From Pseudomonadota bacterium (lineage in GTDB: Bacteria > Pseudomonadota > Alphaproteobacteria > UBA1280 > UBA12223): a stretch of DNA of 14,889 nt. Both the position numbers and the translations under genes were made by a program. Shown here in pieces: positions 13,355 through 14,889 of this stretch (the stretch's first letter is position 1; each line of letters starts with the position of its first letter). The notes below the pieces were generated by a model. That model was not told the DNA's origin. It saw nothing but the letters and a program-made list of their open reading frames with translations, and ran no database searches. The DNA lies in contig PTJW01000013.1 in NCBI GenBank assembly GCA_002937495.1, positions 1 to 14,889 of the forward strand, given 5' to 3'.

Positions 13355-14347
13355 TTATTGAGCGTGGTAAATAATAATGTGGTCTTTATAAACTTTATTT
13401 GTGATTTGGTACATCTCAATAATATTGCTTGTATTTGCTAAAGCATAGTTTTTAATCTCATGTACTCTAGATTGGCAAAGTAGCTCGTTACTTGTATCAC
13501 AAGCAAAGTTAAATTTGTTATTTTTACTATCAGCAATTAGCTTTTCAATTTTAACTTTTTCACTGTTCATTAAAATAGCGTTGTTTGGTTTAAATACAAT
13601 AGTTTTTTCATCATTTGAGTAAACTATTTTTTCTGCTTTTTGTTTTTTAATTTCTTTTGCTTTTTTAGCTGCTTCTTTTGCACCTGTTGTAATTGGTTTT
13701 GGAGTAGGCTTTGGTGCAATATTATAGTCGTGCCTATGGTTAATTAGTTGAGCTTGGTTAGCTTCTAAATTTTCATTTGTGTAAAGCTCAATGTTATATT
13801 TAAATGGTAAAGTCTTACCGATAATTGAGTTTAAGTGATTAAATCTATCTTTACATAGTTTATTCGACTCAGCACAGTACATTTTAAATTGGCTAAGGTA
13901 TTTTCTATTTGAATTTTTTAAGAATGATATGATGTCTTTTACAGACTTTGCTACAGGCTTAATATTTGAACCTTTATAGTTAATAAATAGGCTAGTGTAT
14001 TTACTAGGGTCTAGATTTATAGATTGTACAATTAAACTATTTTTATTGATGTAAGTTGATTTTTCAATAATATCAATTTGCTTATTAACTTTTTGTTTTT
14101 TGAAAATTAGGTTTAAGATTTCTACTCTTTTAGCGCAGTTTGTGTCTTTATCTGAACATACTGCTTTTACATCTAGCTTATTATTAGAAAAGAAAACAAT
14201 GGCTTGCCTTAAAGGAGAGATATCCTCTTTAGCAACCCACTTATTTTCATTTTTATAAGTCAAAGTATACTTACCATCATTAGCAAGCACGCTAGATGTA
14301 GATAATGCAATAATAGATAAGACAGTAAGTATAACTTTGAATTTCAT
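13355..14347 (-). CDS. Exported protein with three cysteine-pair, OmpA-like repeats
   Basis: 330 residues. A Sec signal peptide spans residues 1-22 (MKFKVILTVLSIIALSTSS, then VLA before ND), so the protein is periplasmic or envelope-bound. The mature part appears to hold three divergent copies of one unit, at about 27-97, 117-190 and 248-315. Each starts with a strand, then a helix, then a strand ending in a Cys pair (C64/C71, C158/C165, C283/C291), then Arg-containing helix. Examples are VCSDKDTNCAKRVEILNL and ACDTSNELLCQSRVHEI. The strand-helix-strand-helix order with R in the last helix recalls the OmpA C-terminal fold, but the peptidoglycan-binding Asp and the NxxLSxxRA motif are absent. 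A Pro/Lys/Ala linker (about 210-242) separates repeats 2 and 3. The ribosome site AAGGAA overlaps the upstream stop region. The function is unknown. Confidence 0.7.
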   Translation of the reverse strand: MKFKVILTVLSIIALSTSSVLANDGKYTLTYKNENKWVAKEDISPLRQAIVFFSNNKLDVKAVCSDKDTNCAKRVEILNLIFKKQKVNKQIDIIEKSTYINKNSLIVQSINLDPSKYTSLFINYKGSNIKPVAKSVKDIISFLKNSNRKYLSQFKMYCAESNKLCKDRFNHLNSIIGKTLPFKYNIELYTNENLEANQAQLINHRHDYNIAPKPTPKPITTGAKEAAKKAKEIKKQKAEKIVYSNDEKTIVFKPNNAILMNSEKVKIEKLIADSKNNKFNFACDTSNELLCQSRVHEIKNYALANTSNIIEMYQITNKVYKDHIIIYHAQ

Positions 14348-14359
14348 TTTTATATTCCT

Positions 14360-14889
14360 TTAGTTTGATTCAACAATTTGTTTAATCATAGCATCGTTAA
14401 CAGATGGCTTATATTTGTTTTGTAAGCTGTTGATGAAGCTTAGGTATAAGTCATTTGTTTTTTGTGCAATTAAAGCTTGGCGAACTTGGTCTTTTTGTTC
14501 TGCTGTTGTAGCTTCTTGGTATGAATCAAGAACTTTAACAATAACAATATTTTGACCATCTGTAATAGTTTCTGCTAATACAGAGTTTGCTTTAGCATCA
14601 AATGCAGCCATTGAAATTTCGTTTGAAATTTGCTTAGCTTGGTTGCCAATTCTAGCAACTGAAACTACAGACTTAATAGGAGATACTAGCTTATATTTTT
14701 TAGCAGCTTGTTTGAATGTTAATTCATTAGCCATAATATCTTCTAAAACTTTATCAGCTTTTTCAGCTAATAGTTCAGCAGTCTTTTGTTCTTTATATGT
14801 TGCTTCAACAACATTTTTAACTTCAGCAAATGGTTTTGTAGACTCATCTACAATGTTTGTTACTTCAATAAATGCAGTAGCATCATAAT
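14360..14889 (-). CDS. PpiD/SurA-like periplasmic chaperone, C-terminal part (5' end outside window)
   Basis: The minus-strand frame is open from 14889 to the stop at 14362-14360, so about 176 codons are visible; the ATG at 14734 is internal. The arrangement resembles the C-terminal region of PpiD-type proteins. A strand reads ATAFIEVTNIVDESTKPFAE. A long helix (VEATYKEQKTAELLAEKADK) is followed by a KQAAKKYKLV segment. ISMAAFDAKANSVLAE leads into a strand reading NIVIVKVLDSY, and the C-terminal helix ends in Lys/Ser/Asn-rich sequence. PpiD and SurA relatives are inner-membrane or periplasmic chaperones for exported proteins. The rotamase domain and any membrane anchor would lie outside the window. 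It is first of the visible operon genes, only 12 bases before the next, which suggests a role in folding the downstream exported products. SurA or a bare SurA_N-type protein is the alternative. Confidence 0.7.
   Translation of the reverse strand, partial: YDATAFIEVTNIVDESTKPFAEVKNVVEATYKEQKTAELLAEKADKVLEDIMANELTFKQAAKKYKLVSPIKSVVSVARIGNQAKQISNEISMAAFDAKANSVLAETITDGQNIVIVKVLDSYQEATTAEQKDQVRQALIAQKTNDLYLSFINSLQNKYKPSVNDAMIKQIVESN

Noticed and set aside
14643..14888. Plus-strand frame opposite the PpiD-like gene
   Set aside because: It is a Ser/Thr/Ala-rich antisense shadow of a frame that fits a known family and continues past the window edge.
1..14889. CRISPR array, tRNA, rRNA, insertion sequence or integration site
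   Set aside because: No regularly spaced repeats, no cloverleaf sequence, no transposase or integrase frame and no flanking inverted repeats were seen on either strand.

Overview
The window comes from a strongly AT-rich bacterial chromosome. Three housekeeping proteins look alphaproteobacterial in style: the IleRS N-terminus reads TDFPMRAGLPKQEP, and PheS, PheT and LspA are ordinary proteobacterial types. The likely source is a low-GC alphaproteobacterium, perhaps host-associated. This placement is inference from sequence style; no database was consulted. Most transcription units end in a clear stem-loop plus T-run, and several start at near-consensus sigma70 promoters, so operon borders can be read directly.

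Layout. 1-525 (+) is the C-terminal part of a SIMPL/DUF541-like protein. 666-962 (+) is a 98-residue orphan gene with a near-perfect promoter and Shine-Dalgarno site. 1204-3978 (+) is ileS. A gene-free stretch (4037-4337) carries the promoter of the next unit. 4338-6833 (+) holds four tandem genes of unknown function in two transcription units. 6944-7453 (+) is lspA, and 7678-8067 (+) is another small orphan behind a structured leader. pheS-pheT (11625-8170, -) follow in the reverse direction. A small lipoprotein gene (11733-12047, +) diverges from pheS. The right end (14889-12087, -) is a tight four-gene operon: a PpiD/SurA-like periplasmic chaperone fragment, a secreted protein with three cysteine-pair repeats, and two pilin-like proteins.

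The most interesting region is the four-gene block between ileS and lspA, two genes that are usually neighbours in proteobacteria. By eye the four proteins look like divergent paralogs. All share a beta-rich core ending in hhhFhh[DN]xxxKx[ST], and several share a C-terminal motif. The two units start from promoters that match at 24 of 29 positions, including most of the spacer. None of the roughly 15 arginine codons in the block is AGA, whereas AGA is about three quarters of arginine codons in ileS. I do not recognise the family.

The second interesting region is the pilin-type operon. Its two pilin-like genes have an unusual prepilin signature (KGA before MFGLD, Asp at mature position 5) and share a 74-bp stretch of identical DNA although the rest has diverged. 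The upstream secreted protein appears to be three divergent copies of one OmpA-like fold, each with a cysteine pair. Together with the chaperone this suggests a cell-envelope assembly unit (inference).
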